Of a stretch of 64,000 nucleotides of DNA, positions 35,485-42,742 are shown in pieces. The position numbers and the translations under genes are program-made. The stretch covers positions 62,001-126,000 of the forward strand of contig CACVAX010000059.1 of NCBI GenBank assembly GCA_902727935.1, in the 5' to 3' direction. This stretch comes from an uncultured Sulfurovum sp. Lineage in GTDB: Bacteria; Campylobacterota; Campylobacteria; Campylobacterales; Sulfurovaceae. The notes under the pieces are model-generated. The model did not search any database. It worked only from the letters and a program-made list of their open reading frames with translations, and was not told the origin of the DNA. Within the stretch, counting starts at the first letter, position 1. Each line of letters opens with the position of its first letter.

Positions 35485-36600
35485 TTACACAAACATCTGC
35501 TGTAACAACCCTTTTTTAAACGCTTTACTTGCTTCTATTTGTTTTGAGGCTTGTTCTATTTTTTGGTCGATGGAAGAGAGGAAATTGGCTATTTTTATTT
35601 GTTCTTCTAGGGATGGTAAATTTATTTTAATACTTTCAATAGTACTTTTTGAAAGACTTGGTACACCAGAAGCTTCATTATATTTTTTCCAATTAATTCT
35701 TTGAAAAATTAAATATACAAATTTTGGAATAGATTGATTAAATGAATGAGTATAAAAAAGTGTATCTACTGTCCAAAACTTACCAACAATATATCTTGGT
35801 TTATCAATAGTACCTTTTCTCCCTATACACACACTTTCACCATCATATAAATATTCATTTACCGAAGTCATATATCCACCTGTTCCATATACAGGTATGT
35901 TACCACTAGACAAATGTTTATAATCTTTACCACTACCTATTTTAAAAATTTCTTCTAATTTCTTCTCAACCCAATCCTCATACTCCCCACCATCATCACC
36001 CTTAAACCGAATCTCCTGAGAAAAAATCTTTTGCATCACTCCTTTTTTATAAGCTTCTAGCAGGGTTTTCTTTTTTGTTTGTTGTTCTATTTTTTTGTCT
36101 ACTGCTGTTAGGAAGGTGGCTATTTTTTGTTGTTCGAGTTTTTGAGGTATAAAAAATGGAATTTCAGACATATATTTCCAATCAGCTCTTGGCATTTTAG
36201 AACCACTTGAAATATTAGCTATTTGATTAAATTTATATGTTTGTACTAGTTGAAATAAATAATTGTTTACAACTTTTTTACCATCTAAAACCCAAATTTC
36301 ACTAGAACAAACTCCATCAAAATTAACTAAAGAATACTTTTTTAAATAAGGTCTTAATTTTCCAAATAACACTTGATTTTTTTTGAATATATTTTTTGTA
36401 CTTTCTTGCTTATTTGAATATGTAAATCCTAATAATTCACCTGTGCCTTGAGAGATATGTTCTAATTCAATACATTTCATATTTTCATTATTAGTTTTTG
36501 GATTAAACTTTTTTGATGATATTTCAATTAAATTGTTTAATTCACTATTTTCCCACTCCCCACTAAACTCCCCAAACCTCAATTTCGGTACATTAAGCAT
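35485..36600 (-). CDS. hsdS: Type I restriction-modification specificity subunit
   Basis: The start is ATG 36600 (371 aa), where CGGAGG stands 6-7 bases upstream; an ATG nine codons earlier lies inside a palindromic repeat and is less likely. Two target-recognition domains are separated by a conserved helix ('LEQQKIATFLTAVDKKIEQQTKKKTLLEAYKKGVMQKIF'), and the protein ends with a matching helix ('LEEQIKIANFLSSIDQKIEQ' onwards). HsdS chooses the bipartite DNA site read by the HsdM2S methylase. Both helices are intact, so the methylase should be functional. The DNA has an A8 run in the first TRD (36377-36384), too short to assert phase variation. Confidence 0.93.
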   Translation of the reverse strand: MLNVPKLRFGEFSGEWENSELNNLIEISSKKFNPKTNNENMKCIELEHISQGTGELLGFTYSNKQESTKNIFKKNQVLFGKLRPYLKKYSLVNFDGVCSSEIWVLDGKKVVNNYLFQLVQTYKFNQIANISSGSKMPRADWKYMSEIPFFIPQKLEQQKIATFLTAVDKKIEQQTKKKTLLEAYKKGVMQKIFSQEIRFKGDDGGEYEDWVEKKLEEIFKIGSGKDYKHLSSGNIPVYGTGGYMTSVNEYLYDGESVCIGRKGTIDKPRYIVGKFWTVDTLFYTHSFNQSIPKFVYLIFQRINWKKYNEASGVPSLSKSTIESIKINLPSLEEQIKIANFLSSIDQKIEQASKQIEASKAFKKGLLQQMFV

Positions 36601-36611
36601 AAAGAGCCTCC

Positions 36612-36633
36612 GTAGGTTCGATTTCATCGAACA
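36612..36633. repeat. Dispersed palindrome, copy 3 (hsdS leader)
   Basis: Core GTTCGAT-TTC-ATCGAAC with the same GTAG/A flanks as copies 1 and 2, differing only in the loop. Its CCTACGGAGG end on the minus strand supplies the Shine-Dalgarno region of hsdS. It forms a 23-bp near-perfect inverted pair with copy 4. Confidence 0.75.
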
Positions 36634-36668
36634 CTTGAATCTTACTTTTTTGTGTTTGTATCATATTT

Positions 36669-36690
36669 TGTTCGATTTCATCGAACCTAC
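36669..36690. repeat. Dispersed palindrome, copy 4 (inverted, hsdM-hsdS gap)
   Basis: Same unit in opposite orientation to copy 3, 35 bases away. With copy 3 it can form either two small hairpins or one long hairpin whose 23-bp arms mismatch only in the central three bases. It lies 13 bases past the hsdM stop. Confidence 0.75.
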
Positions 36691-36702
36691 GGTTGCCATT
36701 CA

Positions 36703-38265
36703 TCAAAACGGAGCCTTTATACCCAGCTCATCACAAAAACCAGCGATGACTTTATTGGTTTCTTTCATCTCTTTTTCCAAAGCTTTCAACTCAGCCGAAA
36801 CAGCATTCAAATCCACAGCTTCTTCCTCTTCAAAAGTATCCACATAACGTGGGATGTTTAGGTTATAGTCATTTTCAGCTATCTCTTTAAGTGTGGCTAA
36901 ATGAGCGTACTTATCTTCAGCTTTTCGTTCTTGGTAGGTGCTAATTATTTTCTCTATGTCTTTAGCACGTAGATGATTTTGATTTTTAACCTTTTCAAAA
37001 TGAGCCGATGCATCCACAAACAACACCGAATCACTTTCTTCTCGGCATTTTTTAAAAACCAAGATACACGTAGGAATGCTCGTACCGTAAAAGATGTTCG
37101 CAGGTAAACCAATAACAGCGTCCAAGTAGTTTCTGTCTTCGATGAGATAACGGCGAATATGCCCTTCGGATGCACCACGAAACAACACACCATGAGGTAA
37201 GACAATCGCCATGGTTCCATTGTCGTCTAAATGGTGAATCATATGTTGCACAAATGCAAAGTCAGCTTTACTTTTTGGGGCGAGTTTACCGTACTGAGAA
37301 AATCGGTCATCGCTTAGGTGTAGCGTGTTCGCCGACCAATGAGCCGAAAAAGGAGGGTTAGCCACAATGGCTTCAAAACGTTCTTCAATGTGTTGAGGAT
37401 GTTCTAAAGTGTCTTCTTGTTTTATGTCAAACTTTCGGTAATGAACGTCATGCATTATCATGTTCATTCGGGCAAGGTTGTAGGTGGTTCGGTTGAGTTC
37501 TTGACCGTAAAAAGTGCTTACCTCTTCAACTTCTTTGGAAACACGTAAAAGTAATGAGCCTGAACCACACGTTGGATCGTAGACCGATTTGAGTTTAGAT
37601 TTATTGGTCGTGACAATTTTGGCTAAAATCTTAGAAACTTCCTGAGGGGTGTAAAACTCCCCAGCTTTCTTTCCTGCACCTGCTGCAAACTGACCGATGA
37701 GGTATTCGTACGCATCCCCCAAAACATCACGGTCATGGTTTTTAAGTTCAAAGTTTATTTGGTCTAAATGAGCGAGTACTTTAGAGATCAGCGTGTTCTT
37801 AGCTTCTTCGGTTCGTCCAAGTTTGGTACTTGTTAAATCAAGGTCTTCAAAAAGGTGTTCAAAATCATCTTCACTTTCATGACCCATGGTACTTTGCTCA
37901 ATGCTGTTGAGTATTTCTGTTAGGTCTTCTAGTATGAAGTTGTCTGTATCACCATTACCACGTTCTGCCACGGCTGAGAAGAGTTCAGAAGGTTTTAGAA
38001 AATACCCAAGCTGTTCAATAGAGTCTTCCTTAATGGCTTGAAGATACTCTTGACCCTCTTCGCTTTTTTCATCAATGTCATGGTAAACAAGCTTGTCTTC
38101 TTCTAGTAAGTCATTGGCGTAGTCTTGCATTTTTTCTGAAAGGTATTTGTAGAAAATAAACCCTAAGATGTAGTCGCGAAACTCATCAGCATCCATTTTT
38201 CCCCTAAGTGTGTTGGCAATGTTCCACAGTTGTTGTTCTAGTATTTTCTTTTGTTCTTCACCCAT
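36703..38265 (-). CDS. hsdM: Type I restriction-modification DNA methylase subunit
   Basis: A 520-residue N6-adenine methyltransferase of the EcoR124I-like group. The SAM-binding motif I is 'DPTCGSGS' (230-237) and the catalytic motif IV is 'NPPF' (303-306). The N-terminal helical region ('LWNIANTLRGKMDADEFRDYILGFIFYKYLSEK') and the C-terminal acidic segment are complete. HsdM pairs with HsdS to methylate the recognition site. It is the first gene of the island; the order hsdM-hsdS-antitoxin-hsdR is normal apart from the antitoxin. It should remain active although hsdR is broken. Confidence 0.95.
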   Translation of the reverse strand: MGEEQKKILEQQLWNIANTLRGKMDADEFRDYILGFIFYKYLSEKMQDYANDLLEEDKLVYHDIDEKSEEGQEYLQAIKEDSIEQLGYFLKPSELFSAVAERGNGDTDNFILEDLTEILNSIEQSTMGHESEDDFEHLFEDLDLTSTKLGRTEEAKNTLISKVLAHLDQINFELKNHDRDVLGDAYEYLIGQFAAGAGKKAGEFYTPQEVSKILAKIVTTNKSKLKSVYDPTCGSGSLLLRVSKEVEEVSTFYGQELNRTTYNLARMNMIMHDVHYRKFDIKQEDTLEHPQHIEERFEAIVANPPFSAHWSANTLHLSDDRFSQYGKLAPKSKADFAFVQHMIHHLDDNGTMAIVLPHGVLFRGASEGHIRRYLIEDRNYLDAVIGLPANIFYGTSIPTCILVFKKCREESDSVLFVDASAHFEKVKNQNHLRAKDIEKIISTYQERKAEDKYAHLATLKEIAENDYNLNIPRYVDTFEEEEAVDLNAVSAELKALEKEMKETNKVIAGFCDELGIKAPF

Positions 38266-38370
38266 AGCGACCCCAAATATAGTTTTTTGAAAATGGTACT
38301 CTGTTGAACTTAATTAATCCCTATTGATTTTTTCTTCTAAATAATGCTATGATGATTTTTAGGATTTAAA

Positions 38371-39297
38371 ATGCACAAAAAATTTTCTTACTTATTTTGG
38401 CTTATTTTTTTACTTTTTACAGCGTGTTCTCAAAAAATACCTGTGACTTGGCAAGAACGCATTGTGAAACAGAAACAAAACAATTTATCTTTAGTGTATA
38501 CAGAATATGGTAACCCCAAAAATGACACTTTACTTTTTTTACATGGGTTTGCTGAAAGTAAAGAGACTTGGCGTTTTTTAATTCCTAAGTTATCTAAAAA
38601 ATACCATTTAGTATTGTTAGATTTAAAAGGTTTTGGAGCATCACCAAAACCAGAAGATGGAGCGTATTCTGTGTATGATCAAGCACATTTTGTGGCTAAA
38701 TTTATGAAAGAAAAAAGTTTAAAAAATGTCACGTTGGTGGGGCGTTCTTTTGGGGGAGGGGTTGCTTTGGTTTTAGCCTTGATGCAAAGAGATAGGCTCA
38801 TAGAGAAAAAGATTAGTAATTTAATTTTGATTAATTCAATGGCATACAAACAAAACTTACCTTCTATGTTGCGAACTTTAAATCAACCTCTTATTGGTTA
38901 TGTTGCCATACACACCATTCCGAATGATTGGATGGCAGAAGAGGGTTATAAGTATGCTTTTTATAATAATGCGTTAATTCCTAAAAAGAGTTTAGATTAT
39001 TCTTCTTCAAATCTCTCCTTAGACAATGCAAAGTATGTCTATTTGCAGAGTGTAGAACAGCTTATTCCTGATGACATAGAAAAGATGCAAAAACGCTATA
39101 AAGAAATAGACTTACCCACGCTTATTTTGTGGGGAAAAGAAGATGTGTCTATTCGGGTACGAACAGCCTATAAGCTACATCGTGATTTAAAAAATAGTAA
39201 ACTGAAAGTCTTTCTTAAAGTGGGACACATGCCCAATGAAGAAGCTCCCAAAAAGGTTATTATAGAGATTTTAAAGTTTATGGAAGCGTTGCCGTAA
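38371..39297 (+). CDS. Alpha/beta hydrolase lipoprotein
   Basis: A 308-residue lipoprotein (lipobox 'FTAC', Cys19) with an alpha/beta hydrolase fold: oxyanion 'LFLHGFAESKETW', nucleophile elbow 'GRSFGGG', acid in 'LWGKEDVSIRV' and base His in 'GHMPNEEAPKK'. It would hydrolyse an ester or related bond at the membrane surface; the substrate is not evident from sequence. AGGATTTAAA precedes the start, and TATGAT lies 18 bases upstream of the start. It is convergent with the DUF2459 gene, with a 20-base overlap of the ends. Confidence 0.85.
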   Translation: MHKKFSYLFWLIFLLFTACSQKIPVTWQERIVKQKQNNLSLVYTEYGNPKNDTLLFLHGFAESKETWRFLIPKLSKKYHLVLLDLKGFGASPKPEDGAYSVYDQAHFVAKFMKEKSLKNVTLVGRSFGGGVALVLALMQRDRLIEKKISNLILINSMAYKQNLPSMLRTLNQPLIGYVAIHTIPNDWMAEEGYKYAFYNNALIPKKSLDYSSSNLSLDNAKYVYLQSVEQLIPDDIEKMQKRYKEIDLPTLILWGKEDVSIRVRTAYKLHRDLKNSKLKVFLKVGHMPNEEAPKKVIIEILKFMEALP

Positions 39298-39913
39298 CAT
39301 TGGCACTTAAAGGCGTCCAATAACTCATGCTAATATTCACTTCTCGTAGTTGGTCTCCTGTCCATGTGTTACAAGTATTAATTAGGTTGTAGCTTCCTTT
39401 GGCTGTGTAGAAAAAATCTTCTTTTCCATAACCTTGATAACGTTTTTTATTAAAATCAAAACTTTTCAAAATGGATGTTTGTAGATGTTTTTTTTCTACT
39501 TTTGAGAGCTGAATGGTTTTAAGATTAGGAAAGCGTTGAAGATTTGAAATATAACTAACATGCATGAGTGTTGGGGTATTGCTAAACAGTGCTTTTATAC
39601 TGGTGCTAATGCTTAGGTCATTCCATGTAGGGGTATTGAGATAGCTCTCTTTATCTCCCCAGCCAAAAGCCAAATAACCTTTGTGTTTGTTTGAAAATTC
39701 TGGAAATAAAGAACGGTTTAGCTCTTGAATGTTCAAAATAATCTCGCTGTGCATGTCATCGTAAAGCAGATAAATGGTTTGATTTTTAGCTACTTCATTT
39801 TTAGGTACTTTTTTGGGAAATAGAGAAAAAGTATAAACTGTTAGAAAATAAATAATAACAGTTAATAACATTAAAAAGAGTAAGTAAAAAAGAGATTTGA
39901 ATAATTTTTTCAT
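39278..39913 (-). CDS. DUF2459-like protein
   Basis: The start is placed at ATG 39913 (211 aa), because the longer frame to 40105 runs through the trxC promoter and lacks a signal; the protein then begins with 'MKKLFKSLFYLLFLMLLTVIIYFLTVYTFSLF', an N-terminal membrane anchor. 'IYLLYDDMHSEIILNI', 'YLAFGWGDKESYLNTPTW' and 'NTCNTWTGDQLR' are typical of DUF2459 (TIGR02117). The conserved Cys, His and Asp in these phrases resemble a papain-like fold, but no activity is established. Its 3' end overlaps the hydrolase gene by 20 bases. Confidence 0.8.
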   Translation of the reverse strand: MKKLFKSLFYLLFLMLLTVIIYFLTVYTFSLFPKKVPKNEVAKNQTIYLLYDDMHSEIILNIQELNRSLFPEFSNKHKGYLAFGWGDKESYLNTPTWNDLSISTSIKALFSNTPTLMHVSYISNLQRFPNLKTIQLSKVEKKHLQTSILKSFDFNKKRYQGYGKEDFFYTAKGSYNLINTCNTWTGDQLREVNISMSYWTPLSANVTATLP

Positions 39914-39981
39914 AGAAGAATGGTAATATAAAGTTGTTAAAATTATCACACTCCATTGACAATTCATTAATCTAAATGGGA

Positions 39982-39987
39982 TATAAT
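39982..39987 (+). promoter_or_regulatory. -10 box upstream of trxC
   Basis: TATAAT preceded by GGGA, 31 bases before the trxC start. It likely drives the trxC-regulator-kinase-cytochrome group. Confidence 0.5.
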
Positions 39988-40018
39988 AGTGCTTGATTAT
40001 GTAATTAAGGAAGCTTAT

Positions 40019-40447
40019 ATGAATGTAAAAGTGGTTTGCCCACATTGTGGAAAAGTAAATAATATACCTCAAAAAGACAGTTACACTAAAGCCAATTGTG
40101 GACATTGTAAAGAATCTATGTTAAATCAAAAACCCATAGACGTTACGAGACAAGAGATGTTACATGTATTAGTCAACAGTGAAATACCAGTCCTTGTTGA
40201 TTTTTGGGCACCTTGGTGTGGTCCTTGTCTTCAAATGGCACCAGCTTTTGAAGAAGTCAGTAGAGAACTCTCTTTAAAAGTACAATGTTTAAAGGTAAAC
40301 ACAGAAGATAATCAAGGATTGGGTGCTTTGTATGGGATTGAAAGTATTCCAACATTACTGATGTTTAAAGATGGTGAAGAGATAGGAACAAATACAGGTG
40401 CTTTGTCTAAAGAAGAGCTTATTCGATGGGCAAAACGGTTTACTTAA
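40019..40447 (+). CDS. trxC: Thioredoxin 2
   Basis: The start is ATG 40019 (142 aa) behind AAGGAAGC. A zinc-binding N-terminal extension carries Cys7/Cys10 ('CPHC') and Cys27/Cys30 ('CGHC'), followed by a thioredoxin fold with the active site 'WCGPC' (Cys67, Cys70) and cis-Pro in 'ESIPTLLMF'. TrxC is a cytoplasmic disulfide reductase often linked to oxidative stress. The next gene, a response regulator, starts 10 bases later, suggesting an operon with a two-component system. Confidence 0.94.
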   Translation: MNVKVVCPHCGKVNNIPQKDSYTKANCGHCKESMLNQKPIDVTRQEMLHVLVNSEIPVLVDFWAPWCGPCLQMAPAFEEVSRELSLKVQCLKVNTEDNQGLGALYGIESIPTLLMFKDGEEIGTNTGALSKEELIRWAKRFT

Positions 40448-40457
40448 GGAGTAGCGT

Positions 40458-41135
40458 ATGGCAAGTGCAAAAATATTACTGCTTGAAGATGATGCAAATC
40501 TCAATGAAACAGTAAGTGAGTTCCTTGAAGAAGAGGGCTATGATGTGATTTCTACTTATGATGGTTATGAAGCACAAGATGCACTGTATGAATCGAAGTT
40601 TGATTTATTGCTTTTGGATGTAAATACTCCCGGTATTGATGGGTTTACCCTGTTGAGTGAAGCCAGAGATAATGGGGTGGTTGCACCTTCTATTTTTATT
40701 ACCTCTTTAAATGGCGTGGATGATTTAGAAAAAGGTTTTCAGTCGGGCTGTGATGATTATATTCGAAAACCTTTTGTACTTAAAGAGTTGGGTATTCGTG
40801 TGGAAACTTTATTGCGTAGAGGTTTTTTTCATGAAGCAAAAGAGATGATTAAGCTTGGTGATAACATCGAATACAATACCAAATCCAATGAACTGGTGGT
40901 AGATGGCAAAGCTGAAACACTGGGGAATAAAGAGTCAGCACTCTTTAAACTCTTTATGAAACAACAAGATGAGGTGCTTTCACATGATAGAATCTACAAA
41001 GAGTTATGGGACTACGATGAAGACCCAAGTGACACAGCACTGCGTACCTACATTAAAAATATTCGTAAAATCATAGGTAAGGATAGAATTGTTAGTATTA
41101 AAAAACAAGGGTACAAGTTTACATCGCAGAAGTGA
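40458..41135 (+). CDS. OmpR-family response regulator
   Basis: A 225-residue regulator with a receiver (1-115) having 'LLLEDDANL', phosphoacceptor Asp in 'LLLLDVNTPGIDGF', Thr/Ser switch 'FITS' and Lys in 'IRKPF'. A C-terminal winged-helix DNA-binding domain follows ('LSHDRIYKELWDYDEDPSDTALRTYIKNIRKIIG', then 'IVSIKKQGYKF'). The kinase gene starts inside its 3' end (47-base overlap), so they form one pair. Targets are unknown; neighbours trxC and a cytochrome c suggest a redox signal. Confidence 0.93.
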   Translation: MASAKILLLEDDANLNETVSEFLEEEGYDVISTYDGYEAQDALYESKFDLLLLDVNTPGIDGFTLLSEARDNGVVAPSIFITSLNGVDDLEKGFQSGCDDYIRKPFVLKELGIRVETLLRRGFFHEAKEMIKLGDNIEYNTKSNELVVDGKAETLGNKESALFKLFMKQQDEVLSHDRIYKELWDYDEDPSDTALRTYIKNIRKIIGKDRIVSIKKQGYKFTSQK

Positions 41136-42306
41136 ACGCAGTTCTCTTGTCCGATTTTTAGCGCTTTATATTACACTCGTAATGCTTTTGCTATTGCTCT
41201 TAGGAATGTTACACTATAAAAGCCAAGAGGAGTTAATGTTTTCTAATCAACGAACCCTTTTAGCCAGTTATGCCAATGACCAATACAAAGCCATTCAAGA
41301 ACTGCATAAAGAATATTATCCCGAAGAACGTACCTATCCAAGAAGTAGTCATTTTCGTTCAGCCATCCATGATCTTTCTGGTATAGAAGTTTTCTCTCTT
41401 ATGAAACATAAACCTCGACATTTTGGTAGAGATATTTACCGTATTGAAGACTCCATTCATTTTTTAAAATCTTTGGATGAAAACTACTATTTAGGAGCTA
41501 AATATCTTTTTATAGAAGTAGATGAAGATTTTACTTGGAAAGATAATGTCATTCAAGATATTATGATTTATGGAACATTAACCCTTTTGGTTTTGGCGAT
41601 TTTTGGCTTCTTTTTTTTAAGTATCTTTTTACGTCCCATGAGAGATTCCATTACTTTATTAGATGATTTCATTAAAGACACAACCCATGAACTCAATACC
41701 CCTATTTCAGCCATTTTAGCCAATGTTGAAATGATGGATAAAAGTGTGATGGGTCAAAAAAATCAAAGAAAACTCGCACGTATCAACATTGCAGCCAAAA
41801 CAGTTTCGCATCTTTATCAAGATTTAACTTATTTGACCTTAAGTCATCATAGAAAATCAAAAGATGAATGGATAGATTTAAAACAATTAATTCAAGATCG
41901 AGTGGAGTATTTTAATATTTTAGCAGGGTCTAAAAAAATTACTTTCGAATTGGATTTAAAAGAGTCAGCACTCTTTATTGATGCTGTTAAAATTGCTCGA
42001 GTTTTAGACAATTTAATTTCCAATGCGATTAAGTATAATAAACGTCATGGTACTATTTATATTGTGCTACGAAAACAGTATCTTTTGGTTCGTGACACAG
42101 GCATAGGCATTGAGTCCAAACAAGTTAATGAGATTTTTGAACGTTACACCCGTTTCAATGCTTCAGAAGGTGGTTTTGGGATTGGTTTAAATATCGTTAA
42201 AAGTATCATTATTGAGTATGATTTAAAAATTAATGTGGAATCAATCTTAGACCAAGGAACAACCATTAGAGTTGATTTTTTAAAAGGAACATTAGATGGA
42301 GAATAG
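41089..42306 (+). CDS. Sensor histidine kinase
   Basis: A 405-residue kinase with two membrane helices (about 21-45 and 160-185) enclosing a periplasmic sensing segment of about 115 residues. The H-box is 'DTTHELNTPISAI', with N-box 'LDNLISNAIKYNK' and G-boxes 'RDTGIGIES' and 'GGFGIGLNIVKS'. The frame opens with TTG 41089 inside the regulator gene; there is no in-frame ATG before the first membrane helix, so the exact start is uncertain. It probably phosphorylates the overlapping regulator. The periplasmic part has no family I can name. Confidence 0.9.
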   Translation: MLVLKNKGTSLHRRSERSSLVRFLALYITLVMLLLLLLGMLHYKSQEELMFSNQRTLLASYANDQYKAIQELHKEYYPEERTYPRSSHFRSAIHDLSGIEVFSLMKHKPRHFGRDIYRIEDSIHFLKSLDENYYLGAKYLFIEVDEDFTWKDNVIQDIMIYGTLTLLVLAIFGFFFLSIFLRPMRDSITLLDDFIKDTTHELNTPISAILANVEMMDKSVMGQKNQRKLARINIAAKTVSHLYQDLTYLTLSHHRKSKDEWIDLKQLIQDRVEYFNILAGSKKITFELDLKESALFIDAVKIARVLDNLISNAIKYNKRHGTIYIVLRKQYLLVRDTGIGIESKQVNEIFERYTRFNASEGGFGIGLNIVKSIIIEYDLKINVESILDQGTTIRVDFLKGTLDGE

Positions 42307-42307
42307 T

Positions 42308-42661
42308 ATGCTAATGCATAAAATAGTATTCGTGAAAATATATCTATTGGTTTTATTGACTTTGGGTGTGGAAGCCAAAGCAAATGTTTATAAAGACGTT
42401 TGTATAGAGTGTCATCAATATCAACCAGCCACACTTGAAAAGATGTTTATGCTCTACTTAAAAACACACAGTGTTAAACTAAGTTTTAAGGTTTCTCTTA
42501 AAGAGTTTTTAAAAAATCCTACAGAAGAAAAATCTTTAATCGGCAATACTTTTATTAAAAATTTTTCAGTTAAGAACCCAACAAAACTAAGCGATAGCCA
42601 ATTAGATGAAGCCATTGATACTTATTGGGACTTATATAATCCTAAGGATAATTTGAAGTAG
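42308..42661 (+). CDS. Small monoheme cytochrome c-type protein
   Basis: The start is ATG 42308, one base after the kinase stop, with GGAG six bases upstream (117 aa). A signal peptide ('IVFVKIYLLVLLTLGVEAKA') is followed by one heme-binding motif 'CIECH' (32-36). The rest is helical with Met in 'EKMFMLYLK', a possible axial ligand. It would carry electrons in the periplasm. Its place right behind a sensor kinase suggests either a reporter or a partner of the signal. No closer family is recognisable. Confidence 0.8.
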   Translation: MLMHKIVFVKIYLLVLLTLGVEAKANVYKDVCIECHQYQPATLEKMFMLYLKTHSVKLSFKVSLKEFLKNPTEEKSLIGNTFIKNFSVKNPTKLSDSQLDEAIDTYWDLYNPKDNLK

Positions 42662-42742
42662 TCTCTTTGGATTATTCTCATAAAAGTAGAATTTAGCTAG
42701 AATACTGAAAAATAAACTCATTTGTTTAAGGAAATACTACTT

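Noticed and set aside
36377-36384. A8 tract in hsdS as a phase-variation switch
   Set aside because: Eight-base runs are common in such AT-rich DNA and the frame is intact; without read-level variation there is no support.
36612-36690. Two repeats 35 bases apart as a mini-CRISPR
   Set aside because: Only two units in opposite orientation, no cas genes, and the same unit occurs singly elsewhere.
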